Shown here: positions 27,773-36,146 of the stretch, in pieces
Position numbering within the stretch: the first letter of the stretch is position 1
How the letters are laid out: each line of letters opens with the position of its first letter
Assembly: GCA_016710635.1 (NCBI GenBank)
Contig: JADJVL010000021.1
Location: 1-64,000, forward strand
Source of the DNA: Holophagaceae bacterium
GTDB taxonomy: Bacteria > Acidobacteriota > Holophagae > Holophagales > Holophagaceae
Length of the DNA: 64,000 bases
Direction: 5' to 3'
Position numbers and translations under genes: made by a program
The notes under the pieces: generated by a model
Seen by the model: only the letters and a program-made list of their open reading frames with translations
Told to the model about the DNA's origin: nothing
The model's database searches: none

Positions 27773-27978
27773 AGCGCGTCCGCCGCACCCAGATGACCGG
27801 GGCCGCCCTGGTCTTCACCATCTTCGTCGCCGCCATCCAGCTCTACCTCTTCGAGACCGTGCTGGGCTCCGTGCTGGACGGCCAGCGCGGCCTCCTGCCG
27901 GGGGCCTTCGCCGTCTCCGCCGTGCTCACTCTGGTGGCGCTCTACCTGGCCTTCAAGGCTCCGGGGCTGGACCGCTGA
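27769..27978 (+). CDS. small two-helix membrane protein
   Basis: A 69-residue protein with two hydrophobic helices (about 10-30 and 44-62), ATGA overlap with the Rieske gene. It resembles the short hypothetical subunits found at the end of similar Mo/Rieske operons (possibly the DUF6755 group, low certainty). It may be a small structural subunit of the complex. Confidence 0.65.
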   Translation: MKRVRRTQMTGAALVFTIFVAAIQLYLFETVLGSVLDGQRGLLPGAFAVSAVLTLVALYLAFKAPGLDR

Positions 27979-28057
27979 CGGCCCGCGTGTGACCGGCGTC
28001 AAAGCTGCCCGGTGAGTCCTTGCCAGGACTTTGCCCCATGGCATTCTTGAAATAGGA

Positions 28058-28078
28058 CCAAGTTATCTTTTAACTCGG
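28058..28078. promoter_or_regulatory. palindromic operator before narK-type gene
   Basis: CCAAGTTA-TCTTT-TAACTCGG: 8-bp arms matching at 7 of 8 positions around a 5-bp spacer, about 80 bp before the start of the transporter gene. Its form (CCGAGTTA arms) recalls Rrf2-family operators such as the CymR box. A TTGAAA element at about 28047 could be the -35 box, so binding here would repress. A related sequence lies in front of the Rrf2 gene. Confidence 0.5.
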
Positions 28079-28156
28079 AACCGCCCGGATGCCCAGGATC
28101 CGCCGCAGGAGGCGCACCGGGGCCCACGCCACCCACGACCAGTGGAGGACCTCGTC

Positions 28157-29419
28157 ATGCCTTCCATGCGCGATCTGAAGGAATTCCTGAAGGCCGGGCA
28201 CCTGCCCACCCTGCTCACCTCCTTCCTCTACTTCGATGTCTGCTTCTCGGTCTGGGTGGTGAACGGGGCGATGGCCCCCTTCATCTCCCAGGAGTTCAAC
28301 CTCACGCCGGCCCAGAAGGGCTTCATGGTCTCCGTGCCGGTGATCTCGGGCGCCCTGATGCGCTTCCCCCTGGGCATCCTCGCCCAGTACATCGGGCGCA
28401 AGCGGGCCGCCATGCTGGAGATGTCCATCATCTGCGCCTGCCTCGTGTGGGGCTACTTCTTCACCCACAGCCTGGGCACGGTCCTGGCCATGGGCATCGC
28501 CCTCGGCGTGGCGGGCGCCAGCTTCGGCGTGGCGCTCTCCCTAGGTTCGGGCTGGTATCCGCCGAAGTACAAGGGCCTGGCCATGGGCATCGCCGGGGCG
28601 GGCAACTCGGGCACGGTCATCGCCATGCTGGCGGCGCCGCCCCTGGCCTACGCCTTCGGCTGGCGCACGGTCTACCTCATCGGCCTGATCCCCATGGCCA
28701 TCGCCATGGTGCTGCTCCAGGTCTTCGCCAAGGAGCCCCCGGACCGGGAAGAAAAGAAGCTCAAGGACTACCTCAAGATCCTGGTGGACCGGGACGCGTG
28801 GATCTTCAACCTGATCTACAGCGTGACCTTCGGAGGCTTCATCGGCCTCGCCAGCTTCCTGCCCACGCTCTTCCACGACCACTACCACATCCCCAAGCAG
28901 TCCGTGGGGATCTACGTGACCATCGGCGTGGTGGCCGCCAGCGGCCTGCGGGTCCTGGGCGGCTGGCTCGCGGACCACATGGGCGGCATCCGCATCCTCT
29001 ACGTCCTCTGCGGCGTCATCCTCCTGGGCATCCTGCTGGCCTCGCTGCTGCCCGCCAACCCCTGGATGATGGCGGCCCTCATCGCCCTCGCCATGGGCGC
29101 CATGGGCGCGGGCAACGGCGCGGTCTTCCAGCTGGTGCCCCTGCGCTTCCGCGACTCCACGGCGGTGGCCGGCAGCCTCATCGGCGAGATCGGCGCCCTG
29201 GCGGGCGGCTTCCTGCCCAACGCCATGGGCCTGGGCATGAAGTACACCGGCTCCTTCACGCCGGGTTTCATCGCCGGCGCGGCCCTCTCCGGCCTTTCCC
29301 TCGTGGCCCTCGCCCTGGTGACCCGCCGCTGGACCTCCACCTGGGTCGGCGCCCATGGCAAGGCCATCGATCAGTTCGGGCAGGACCGTCGCCACGGCAT
29401 GCCATCATCCATCGACTAA
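28157..29419 (+). CDS. nitrate/nitrite transporter, NarK family (MFS)
   Basis: A 420-residue major facilitator protein with about twelve helices. It has the nitrate-porter signature regions GAGNSGTVIAMLAAPPLAY and GAGNGAVFQLVPLRF (two copies of the Gly-rich NS/NP motif). It exchanges or co-transports nitrate and nitrite across the inner membrane. The start at 28157 has a GGAGG site; an upstream in-frame ATG (28031) would begin before the operator and is rejected. It is the first of two narK-like genes in tandem, a known pair type (NarK1 proton symport and NarK2 nitrate/nitrite exchange). Confidence 0.9.
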   Translation: MPSMRDLKEFLKAGHLPTLLTSFLYFDVCFSVWVVNGAMAPFISQEFNLTPAQKGFMVSVPVISGALMRFPLGILAQYIGRKRAAMLEMSIICACLVWGYFFTHSLGTVLAMGIALGVAGASFGVALSLGSGWYPPKYKGLAMGIAGAGNSGTVIAMLAAPPLAYAFGWRTVYLIGLIPMAIAMVLLQVFAKEPPDREEKKLKDYLKILVDRDAWIFNLIYSVTFGGFIGLASFLPTLFHDHYHIPKQSVGIYVTIGVVAASGLRVLGGWLADHMGGIRILYVLCGVILLGILLASLLPANPWMMAALIALAMGAMGAGNGAVFQLVPLRFRDSTAVAGSLIGEIGALAGGFLPNAMGLGMKYTGSFTPGFIAGAALSGLSLVALALVTRRWTSTWVGAHGKAIDQFGQDRRHGMPSSID

Positions 29420-29434
29420 ACAAGGAAGCAACCC

Positions 29435-30970
29435 ATGGCCAAGCTCACGGAATGGAAGCCCGAGGACGCGCAGTTCTGGGCTGCTGGCGGCTCGAAGATC
29501 GCCTGGCGCAACCTCACGTTTTCGGTGCCAAGCCTGCTCTGCGCCTTCAGCGTGTGGATGTTCTGGAGCATCCTCACGGTGAAGATGAAGGAGGTGGGCT
29601 TCCCGTTCTCGGACGCGCAGCTCTTCACCATCATCAGCATCGCGGGCCTTTCCGGCGCCACGCTGCGCATCCCCAATTCCTTCATGGTCGCCCTGGCTGG
29701 CGGGCGGAACGTGGTGGCGGTCACCACCCTCATGCTGCTTGCGGCGGCGCTCGGGGCGGGGATCGCGCTGCAGGACAAGAACACGCCTTTCGCCACCTTC
29801 GCGATCCTCGCGGTCCTCTCCGGCGTCGGGGGCGGAAACTTCTCCTCCTCCATGTCCAACATCAACGGGTTCTTTCCCAGGCGCCTTTCGGGGCTCGCCC
29901 TGGGCCTCAATGCCGGCATCGGCAACCTGGGCGTCAGCGTCATGCAGTTCCTGGTCCCCGCAGTGATGGGCATGGCCCTCTTCGGCGGCCTGGCGGGCGC
30001 TCCCCACGTGGTGGCTGCGACCCAGAAGCTCGTCTATGTCCAGAATGGAGCCCTCGTCTGGGCGCCCCTGGTGCTGGTCCTGGGCCTGGCCTCCTGGTTC
30101 AAGATGAACAACCTGCCGGCCCAGGACAGCGAGCCGACTTCGGCGGCCATCGGGAAGATCCTCGGTCTCCACGCGTTGGCCTTCGCCGCTGCCGGCCTGG
30201 TGGCCTGGATCCTGGTCAGATACCCCAAACTGACCCTCGGCGCCCAGTTGGGCCTGGTGCTGCTGGCCATCCTGGTCTGCCTGGGGCTGCTCAAGCTCCT
30301 GCCCGGCAAGATCAAGACGAGCCTGGACAAGCAGTTCAGCATCTTCGGCATGAAGCACACCTGGATCATGACGCTGCTCTACATCATGACCTTCGGCAGC
30401 TTCATCGGCTATTCGGCGGCCTTCCCCCTGCTCATCAAAGTGGTCTTCGGCAAGCTCGCCGGGGGCACGATCAATCCCAACGCGCCGAATCCGGCGGTGT
30501 TCGCCTTCCTCGGACCCCTCGTCGGCAGCCTCATCCGCCCCATCGGCGGCTGGCTGTCCGACAAGCTGCGCGGCTCCGTCGTCACTCAGTGGTCCACGGT
30601 GATTCAGATCGTCGGTGCCCTCCTGGTGGCCCACTTCGTCCTCAAGGCCCAGGCCGCTCCGGATCCCACGATCTTCTTCAAGCCCTTCCTGTTCAGCTTC
30701 CTGCTGCTCTTCCTGGGCTCAGGCATCGGCAACGGCTCCACCTTCCAGATGGTGCCCTTCATCTTCGAGCCCCAGTTCGCAGGGCCCGTGCTGGGTTGGA
30801 CCGGCGCGGTGGCGGCCTATGGCAGCTATGTGATCCCCACGGTCTTCAAGACCCAGGTCGCCGCCGGGAAGGTGGAATACGCCCTATATGGGTTTGCGGC
30901 CTTCTACGTGATCTGCCTCTGCCTGAACTGGTGGTACTACGCCCGGAAGGGCGCCGAAGTGAAGTGCTGA
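29435..30970 (+). CDS. second nitrate/nitrite transporter, NarK family (MFS)
   Basis: A 511-residue MFS transporter, longer than its neighbour because of an extended central region (about residues 190-300) with extra hydrophobic segments. Signature parts are GVGGGNFSSSMSNINGFFP and GIGNGSTFQMVPFIF, typical of NarK2/NarU-like porters. It begins 15 bp after the first transporter with an AAGGAA site, so the two are co-transcribed. One of the pair probably imports nitrate and the other exchanges nitrite out. Confidence 0.92.
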   Translation: MAKLTEWKPEDAQFWAAGGSKIAWRNLTFSVPSLLCAFSVWMFWSILTVKMKEVGFPFSDAQLFTIISIAGLSGATLRIPNSFMVALAGGRNVVAVTTLMLLAAALGAGIALQDKNTPFATFAILAVLSGVGGGNFSSSMSNINGFFPRRLSGLALGLNAGIGNLGVSVMQFLVPAVMGMALFGGLAGAPHVVAATQKLVYVQNGALVWAPLVLVLGLASWFKMNNLPAQDSEPTSAAIGKILGLHALAFAAAGLVAWILVRYPKLTLGAQLGLVLLAILVCLGLLKLLPGKIKTSLDKQFSIFGMKHTWIMTLLYIMTFGSFIGYSAAFPLLIKVVFGKLAGGTINPNAPNPAVFAFLGPLVGSLIRPIGGWLSDKLRGSVVTQWSTVIQIVGALLVAHFVLKAQAAPDPTIFFKPFLFSFLLLFLGSGIGNGSTFQMVPFIFEPQFAGPVLGWTGAVAAYGSYVIPTVFKTQVAAGKVEYALYGFAAFYVICLCLNWWYYARKGAEVKC

Positions 30971-31011
30971 CCGCGCTCTGCCAGAATGGACCGCGAGCCA
31001 CAGGAGGGATC

Positions 31012-31335
31012 ATGACCAAGCTGCCGAAGGCGCCCGGCGCCTACCGGGATTTCGTGGAGCGCTTCCCGCTCCTCGGCCAGGCGTGGGACCGCATCGGGGA
31101 GGCCGGCAAGGGCGGCCCGCTGGACGAGCGGACCCAGCGGCTCATCAAATTGGCCGTGGCCATCGGCGCCCAGCGGGAAGGCGCGGTCCACGCGTCCGTC
31201 CGGAAGGCGCTGGCCCTGGACATCGACCGGGCCGAGCTGGAGCAGGTGGTGGCCCTGTCGGCGGGCACCCTGGGCATGCCTTCCGTCGTCGCGGCGTACA
31301 ACTGGGTGAAGGAAACCGAACTGAAGGCCGAATGA
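31012..31335 (+). CDS. carboxymuconolactone decarboxylase-like (AhpD fold) protein
   Basis: A 107-residue all-helical protein with the CMD-family core LDERTQRLIKLAVAIGAQREGAVHASVRKAL (seen as LIKLAVAIGAQREGAVHAS). The AhpD redox pair CxxC is absent: the usual EGCxxCH position reads REGAVHASV, so peroxidase-type redox chemistry is unlikely. The ATG follows a GGAGGG site; its stop overlaps the mogA start (ATGA). Function unknown; it may be a small regulator or enzyme in the Mo-cofactor/nitrate context. Confidence 0.8.
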   Translation: MTKLPKAPGAYRDFVERFPLLGQAWDRIGEAGKGGPLDERTQRLIKLAVAIGAQREGAVHASVRKALALDIDRAELEQVVALSAGTLGMPSVVAAYNWVKETELKAE

Positions 31336-31859
31336 CCACCCGCATCGGGATCCTCACGGTCTCCGACCGGGCCAGCGCGGGCGAGTACGAGGACCTTTCC
31401 GGCCCGGCGATCCGAGCGACCCTCAACGCCTACCTCGTCTCGCCCTGGGAGGAGGTCTATCGCCTCGTGCCCGACGAGCAGCACCGCATCGAGGCGGAGC
31501 TCAAGGCGCTCTGCGACCAGGAAGGCTGCGCCCTGGTCCTCACCACCGGCGGCACGGGACCCGCGCCCCGGGACGTGACCCCCGAGGCCACGGCGGCGGT
31601 CTGCGAGAAGCTCCTCGACGGCTTCGGCGAACAGATGCGGGCGGCGTCCCTGAAAATCGTGCCCACGGCCATCCTGTCGCGGCAGATCGCCGGCATCCGC
31701 GGCGCCTGCCTCGTCATCAACCTGCCGGGCAAGCCCAAGTCCATCCGGGAGTGCCTGGACGCGGTCTTCCCGGCGGTGCCCTACTGCGTGGACCTCATCG
31801 GCGGTCCCAGGATCGAAACGGATGATGCGGTCCTGAAAGCCTTCCGCCCGAAGAACTGA
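31332..31859 (+). CDS. mogA: molybdopterin adenylyltransferase MogA
   Basis: MogA/MoaB-family protein, 175 residues, which adenylylates molybdopterin before Mo insertion. Hallmarks are ILTVSDRASAGEYEDLSGP at the N-terminus and the MPT-binding loop LTTGGTGPAPRDVTPEA, with INLPGKPKSIRECLDAVFP near the end. Cytoplasmic. Placed after the two narK genes; together with mobA at 3861 it shows cofactor supply for the two Mo-enzymes here. Confidence 0.9.
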   Translation: MTTRIGILTVSDRASAGEYEDLSGPAIRATLNAYLVSPWEEVYRLVPDEQHRIEAELKALCDQEGCALVLTTGGTGPAPRDVTPEATAAVCEKLLDGFGEQMRAASLKIVPTAILSRQIAGIRGACLVINLPGKPKSIRECLDAVFPAVPYCVDLIGGPRIETDDAVLKAFRPKN

Positions 31860-31889
31860 GGTAACCTCCGGACAGAATCCGGAGACACC

Positions 31890-32342
31890 ATGAGCGAATC
31901 CCCAAGCCAGTCCTACGCTTCCCATCGGCGCTTCGATCCGCCCTATCACTTCGTCCTGTTCGGCCTCCTCACGGTCAACTTCGTGATGGCGGTGGTTGCC
32001 CTCGTCCGGATGCTGCTCAAGGCACCCTTCGATTTCAGCGTCGTCTGGAACGCGGTGATGGCCGCGGCCCTGATCCTTTTCGCCCTGAAGGTGCGCCTCT
32101 ACGCGCTCCACAACCAGGACCGCCTCATCCGGCTGGAGGAGACGCTGCGCATGCAGGCCCTCCTTCCGGAAGCCCTGCGGGCGCGGATCCCCGAGCTGCG
32201 GATCTCCCAGTTCGTGGCCCTGCGCTTCGCCAGCGACGAGGAACTGCCGGGCCTGGTGGCGGCGACCCTCGACGAGAAGCTGGGCAACGAGGACATCAAG
32301 AAACGGATCCGGACCTGGAGGCCCGATACCTTCCGGGTCTGA
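31890..32342 (+). CDS. DUF6526-like membrane protein
   Basis: A 150-residue protein with two membrane helices (about 20-42 and 50-68) and a soluble C-terminal half rich in Arg/Leu. The sequence HNQDRLIRLEETLRMQALLP after the second helix is like the DUF6526 family; the function of that family is not known. It has a GGAGACACC ribosome-binding region. A perfect 26-bp palindrome follows its stop. Confidence 0.65.
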   Translation: MSESPSQSYASHRRFDPPYHFVLFGLLTVNFVMAVVALVRMLLKAPFDFSVVWNAVMAAALILFALKVRLYALHNQDRLIRLEETLRMQALLPEALRARIPELRISQFVALRFASDEELPGLVAATLDEKLGNEDIKKRIRTWRPDTFRV

Positions 32343-32350
32343 AGGATTTC

Positions 32351-32376
32351 CAAAGCCAGTCATGACTGGCTTTGGA
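32351..32376. terminator. 26-bp perfect palindrome after DUF6526 gene
   Basis: CCAAAGCCAGTC-AT-GACTGGCTTTGG: fully self-complementary, 8 bp after the stop codon. As RNA it gives a strong hairpin but no U-tract follows, so it is either a non-canonical terminator or a DNA operator for the following hsp20 gene. Confidence 0.5.
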
Positions 32377-32481
32377 GTCGGGAATTCACCGCCCCGCCCT
32401 TTTGATCCCGGTCACGGATGGTCTGCCGGGACAGGGCCACCTTGGATGCGCTCCACCTGGAGCTTGCGACCGGGAGGCTGT

Positions 32482-32949
32482 ATGAATCAGGTCAAGACTC
32501 GCGAGACCACTGCGAACCCCATGTTCAAGAATCCTTGGGAGCCCTATCGGCTCATGAACGAGCTCGGCCGCTGGGACCCTTTCAAGGAGCTGGGCTGGCC
32601 CCTCACCCAGATGGATCTTTCCACCTTCTCACCCTCCTTCGAAGTGAAGGAGACGCCGGGCGCGTACATCTTCAAAGCCGACCTGCCGGGCGTTAAGAAT
32701 GGGGACGTGGACATCCATGTGGAGGGCAACCGGCTCAATATCCGCGGCAAGCGCGAGGCGGAAAAACGGGAGGACAACGAGACCTATCATGCGTACGAAC
32801 GGAGCTTCGGCTCCTTCAGTCGCAGCTTCCTCCTGCCCGAGCCCGTGGCGGCCGAGCACGTGCACGCGGAATTGAAGGAGGGCATCCTGACGCTCTCCAT
32901 TCCCAAGAGCCCTGAGGCCCGTCCTCAGAAGATCCAGGTCACCTCCTAG
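32482..32949 (+). CDS. Hsp20/alpha-crystallin small heat-shock protein
   Basis: A 155-residue ATP-independent holdase. The alpha-crystallin domain spans about residues 48-150: SFEVKETPGAYIFKADLPGV, then the motif AELKEGILTLSIPK (GILTLxIPK is the family signature). The N-terminal 47 residues are the usual variable arm. The start is set by a GGGAGG site; an upstream ATG at 32362 lies in the palindrome region and is rejected. Cytoplasmic, expected to be induced by heat; no clear heat-shock promoter or CIRCE element was seen. Confidence 0.92.
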   Translation: MNQVKTRETTANPMFKNPWEPYRLMNELGRWDPFKELGWPLTQMDLSTFSPSFEVKETPGAYIFKADLPGVKNGDVDIHVEGNRLNIRGKREAEKREDNETYHAYERSFGSFSRSFLLPEPVAAEHVHAELKEGILTLSIPKSPEARPQKIQVTS

Positions 32950-33066
32950 CCTCCACGCCGTTCCTCCGGTCGCGAACAGGCCGGTCCAAGGGAAGAGCCG
33001 GATAGGATCCCGAGGAAAGCCGGAATGGCGCAGGATGCGAAGATGGCTGGGTCAGGCTCGAAGAGG

Positions 33067-33105
33067 CCCCCGGAGTCGTGGATCCCACTCCGGGGGTTTC
33101 TGTTT
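33067..33105 (+). terminator. intrinsic terminator after hsp20
   Basis: Ten-base-pair GC-rich stem CCCCCGGAGT / ACTCCGGGGG with a 10-nt loop, followed by TTTCTGTTT. It lies 118 bp downstream of the hsp20 stop and just before the convergent cmk gene. Confidence 0.8.
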
Positions 33106-33122
33106 GCCGGGACTGCTGCGCC

Positions 33123-33788
33123 TCAGGTTTTCCGGGACCGCCAGAGTTCCACGATGCGCGCCACCACCTCGGCCAGGGTGAGGCCGCTGGAATCCAGCTC
33201 CACCGCGTCCTCGGCCCGGCGGAGCGGCGCTTCGGCGCGGGTGCTGTCGGCGTGGTCCCGGCGGGCGATGTCGGCGGCGACCTCCGCCAGGGTCATGGTC
33301 ATGCCCTTCGCCTGCTGCTCGAGGAAGCGGCGTTCCGCCCGGGCCTCCACCGAGGCGGTGAGGTAGATCTTCAAGCCCGCGCCGGGAAAGACCACCGTGC
33401 CGATGTCGCGGCCGTCCACCACGAAGCCGCCCTTGGCTCCGATGGCCCGCTGCTGCTCGAGGAGCACCTTGCGGACGCGCGGATCCTGGCTCACCGGGGT
33501 CACGAATTTCGTGATCTCCGGCGTGCGGATGGCGTCGCTCACGTCCTCGCCGTTGAGGTAGATGGAGGTGCCGACCTGCTCCAGGTTCAGGGTGGCGAGG
33601 ACCCGCCCCAGGGCAGCCTCGTCCTCCAGCGACGCGCCGGCCCGCAGGATGGCCAGGGCCGTGGCGCGGAACATGGCGCCGGTGTCGAGGTAGGCCCAGC
33701 CGAGGGCCTCGGCCACCCGTTTCGCGGCGGAGGACTTGCCGGCGCCGGAAGGGCCGTCGAGGGCGATGAGGTCGAGCGAGGTGGCCAT
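33123..33788 (-). CDS. cmk: cytidylate kinase Cmk
   Basis: Cmk phosphorylates CMP and dCMP with ATP. The 221-residue protein has the P-loop GPSGAGKSSAAKRVAE, the CMP-binding region YLDTGAMFRATA and VVDGRDIGTVVFPGAGLKIYL, with the lid ARRDHADSTRAEAPLRRA, all canonical. Cytoplasmic housekeeping enzyme. It starts 4 bp after the recQ stop, the third gene of a clpP-recQ-cmk series. Confidence 0.96.
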   Translation of the reverse strand: MATSLDLIALDGPSGAGKSSAAKRVAEALGWAYLDTGAMFRATALAILRAGASLEDEAALGRVLATLNLEQVGTSIYLNGEDVSDAIRTPEITKFVTPVSQDPRVRKVLLEQQRAIGAKGGFVVDGRDIGTVVFPGAGLKIYLTASVEARAERRFLEQQAKGMTMTLAEVAADIARRDHADSTRAEAPLRRAEDAVELDSSGLTLAEVVARIVELWRSRKT

Positions 33789-33792
33789 GAAA

Positions 33793-35460
33793 TCAGTCTG
33801 CCATCTGCCGGATCAAGGTGAGGAAGTCGTCGCCGTACTGGGCGAGCTTCTTGGGGCCGACCCCGCTGATGGCCAGCAGTTCCGCCTCGGTCCGCGGCTG
33901 GAAGGCGGCCATCTGCTTCAGGGCCGTATCCCCGAAGATCACGTAGGCCGGCACGCCCTTCTCGTCCGCCAGCCGCTTCCGCAGGGCCTTGAGTTCACGG
34001 AACAGGGCCTCGCCGCCGGTCAGTTCGGGAGCGTCGTCCAGCTCGATGGAGGTGGGCCGCGGCGCCTTGGATTTCGGGATCCGCAGGGCCTTCGGCGCCA
34101 GGGCGAGGAGGTCCCAGCCGCCACAGAGGTCACAGCTGGCGCCGCAGGCCGCCATGCGTTCGCCGAAATGGGCGATGAGGCGCTGGTGGCGGCAGCCGGG
34201 GTTGTCGGCCCACCGGAACATGGAACGAATCTGCCGCTGCTGCTCGGCGGCCGGCTCCGGGGCCAGGTCGCTGGAGAAACGGTCCAGGCTCATCACGTCC
34301 GCCCAGGAGTAGAACAGGACGCAGTCGGCGGGTTCGCCGTCGCGGCCGGCCCGGCCGATCTCCTGGTAGTAGCCTTCCAGGCTCTTGGGCATGTCCCGGT
34401 GGAGCACGAAGCGGATGTCGGGCTTGTCGATGCCCATGCCGAAGGCCACGGTGGCGACGATGACGTCCGCGTCATCCCGGCGGAAGGCCTCCTGGGCCCG
34501 GCTGCGGCTCTCGGCGTCCATCCCGGCGTGGTAGGCGAGGGCCTTCACGCCGTGGGCGGAGAGGTACTCGGCGGTGGATTCGACGCTTTTCCGCGACAGG
34601 CAGTACACGATCCCGCTCTGCCCCCGGCGGGCCTTCACGAGGCGCAGGATCTGCTCCCGCACCGGATCGCCGTCGCCCTTCTTCAGGGCCGTGAGGCGCA
34701 GGTTCGAACGGTAGAAGGAGCCCTGCACCCGCACGGGTTCCCGCATGCCCAGCTGCCCCACGATGTCGTCCTGCACCGCGGCCGTGGCCGTGGCGGTGAG
34801 CGCCAGCACCGGCACGCCGCGGAAGCGGGCTTTCAATCCGGCGAGGTTGCGGTAGGCGGGCCGGAAATCGTGGCCCCAGTGGCTGATGCAGTGGGCCTCG
34901 TCCACGGCGACGAGCTTGAGGTCCAGGTCCTCCAGGAGGTTCGCGATGTAGAGCTCCAGGCCCTCGGGCGCGGCGTAGACCAGCTCGAGGTGGCCCTCGC
35001 GGATGGATCGGATGCGCCGGTTCCGCTCCTCGGCGTCCAGGCTCGAATTCAGGAAGGTGGCCTTCAGCCCCGCCTCCGTCATGGAATCCACCTGGTCCTT
35101 CATCAGCGCGATGAGGGGCGAGACCACCAGGGTCACGCCCCCCAGCAGCCGCGCCGGCAGCTGGAAGGTGAGGGATTTTCCCGCGCCCGTGGGCATGATG
35201 GCCAGCACGTCCCGGCCCGCCATCACCGCGCGGATGATCTCCTCCTGGCCGGGGCGGAAGGCGGCAAACCCGAAGATGTCCTTGAGGGAGGCGGCCAGGT
35301 CCGGCGGATCGGGCTTCGCCAGGGCCTTCAATTCCGCGAGGATCGCCGGCGTGAAGTCCGCGGGCGCTTCGCGGAAGCGCAGGCGCAGCTTGCCCAGCCC
35401 GGCCTCCCGCTCAGGGAAGGGCAGGGCCCGCAGGGATTCCAGCTCCGCCCGCAGATCCAT
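33793..35460 (-). CDS. recQ: ATP-dependent DNA helicase RecQ
   Basis: A 555-residue superfamily-2 3'-5' helicase for recombination and repair. Motifs: FRPGQEEIIRAVMAGRDVL, Walker A MPTGAGKS, VSPLIALMKDQV, DEAH box VDEAHCISHWGHDFRP, TATAT, and YYQEIGRAGRDGEPADC (motif VI). The RecQ-Ct zinc-binding part has CRHQ...CGASCDLC, and an HRDC domain (about 475-550: ELKALRKRLADEKGVPAYVIF) closes the protein. There is an extra 55-residue N-terminal stretch before the helicase core. The start is 10 bp after the clpP stop. Confidence 0.95.
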   Translation of the reverse strand: MDLRAELESLRALPFPEREAGLGKLRLRFREAPADFTPAILAELKALAKPDPPDLAASLKDIFGFAAFRPGQEEIIRAVMAGRDVLAIMPTGAGKSLTFQLPARLLGGVTLVVSPLIALMKDQVDSMTEAGLKATFLNSSLDAEERNRRIRSIREGHLELVYAAPEGLELYIANLLEDLDLKLVAVDEAHCISHWGHDFRPAYRNLAGLKARFRGVPVLALTATATAAVQDDIVGQLGMREPVRVQGSFYRSNLRLTALKKGDGDPVREQILRLVKARRGQSGIVYCLSRKSVESTAEYLSAHGVKALAYHAGMDAESRSRAQEAFRRDDADVIVATVAFGMGIDKPDIRFVLHRDMPKSLEGYYQEIGRAGRDGEPADCVLFYSWADVMSLDRFSSDLAPEPAAEQQRQIRSMFRWADNPGCRHQRLIAHFGERMAACGASCDLCGGWDLLALAPKALRIPKSKAPRPTSIELDDAPELTGGEALFRELKALRKRLADEKGVPAYVIFGDTALKQMAAFQPRTEAELLAISGVGPKKLAQYGDDFLTLIRQMAD

Positions 35461-35470
35461 CAGGGCCGGA

Positions 35471-36064
35471 TCAGGGCCGCTCGGTGAGCACCTTGTCGAT
35501 GATCCCGTAGTCCTGGGCTTCCCCGGCGCTCATGAAGTAGTCCCGGTCCATGTCCTTCTGCACCTTCTTGAGGGGCTGGCCCGTGTGCTTGGAGAAGGTC
35601 TCCGCGAGGGCGTCCTTGAGGCGCTGGATCTCCTTGTAGGTGATCTCGATGTCCGTGGCCTGGCCCTGGGCGCCGCCGGAAGGCTGGTGGATCATGATCC
35701 GCGCGTTGGGCAGGGCGAAGCGCTTGCCCTTGGTGCCCGACGCCAGCAGGTGGGCGCCCATGGAGGCGCACTGGCCGATGCAGTAGGTGACGATGTCGTT
35801 CTTCACGAACTGCATGGTGTCGTAGATGGCGAGGCCCGCCGTCACGCTGCCGCCGGGGCTGTTGATGTAGATCTGGATGTCCTTGTCCGGGTCCTCGGAT
35901 TCCAGGAAGAGCATCTGGGCGACGATGGCGTTGGCCACCGTGTCGTCGATGGCGGTGCCCAGGAAGATGATGTTGTCCTTCAGCAGGCGGGAGTAGATGT
36001 CGTAGCTGCGCTCGCCGCGGGGGGTCTGCTCGATGACGATGGGCGGATAGTAGCTGCTGGGCAT
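35471..36064 (-). CDS. clpP: ATP-dependent Clp protease proteolytic subunit ClpP
   Basis: A 197-residue serine peptidase that forms the 14-mer chamber fed by ClpX or ClpA/C. The catalytic triad is Ser101 (QCASMGAHLL), His126 (IMIHQPSGG) and Asp175 (DMDRDYFMSAGEA), with the INSPGGSVTAGLAIYD oxyanion segment. The start at 36064 has an ACGGAG site; the upstream in-frame ATG adds a non-conserved stretch. Uncommonly, clpX is not adjacent, recQ and cmk are; trigger factor is two genes upstream. Confidence 0.96.
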   Translation of the reverse strand: MPSSYYPPIVIEQTPRGERSYDIYSRLLKDNIIFLGTAIDDTVANAIVAQMLFLESEDPDKDIQIYINSPGGSVTAGLAIYDTMQFVKNDIVTYCIGQCASMGAHLLASGTKGKRFALPNARIMIHQPSGGAQGQATDIEITYKEIQRLKDALAETFSKHTGQPLKKVQKDMDRDYFMSAGEAQDYGIIDKVLTERP

Positions 36065-36146
36065 GGCGGGGCTCCGTGGGGCATCAGAATAGCAAAGACG
36101 CATCCCTGTCCGGAGGAGACCAGCTCCCGCTCAGGAATAAGGGACG

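Noticed and set aside
31083..31331. Longer N-terminus of MogA
   Set aside because: It would read through the CMD-like gene in another frame; the ATG at 31332 gives the standard MogA start.
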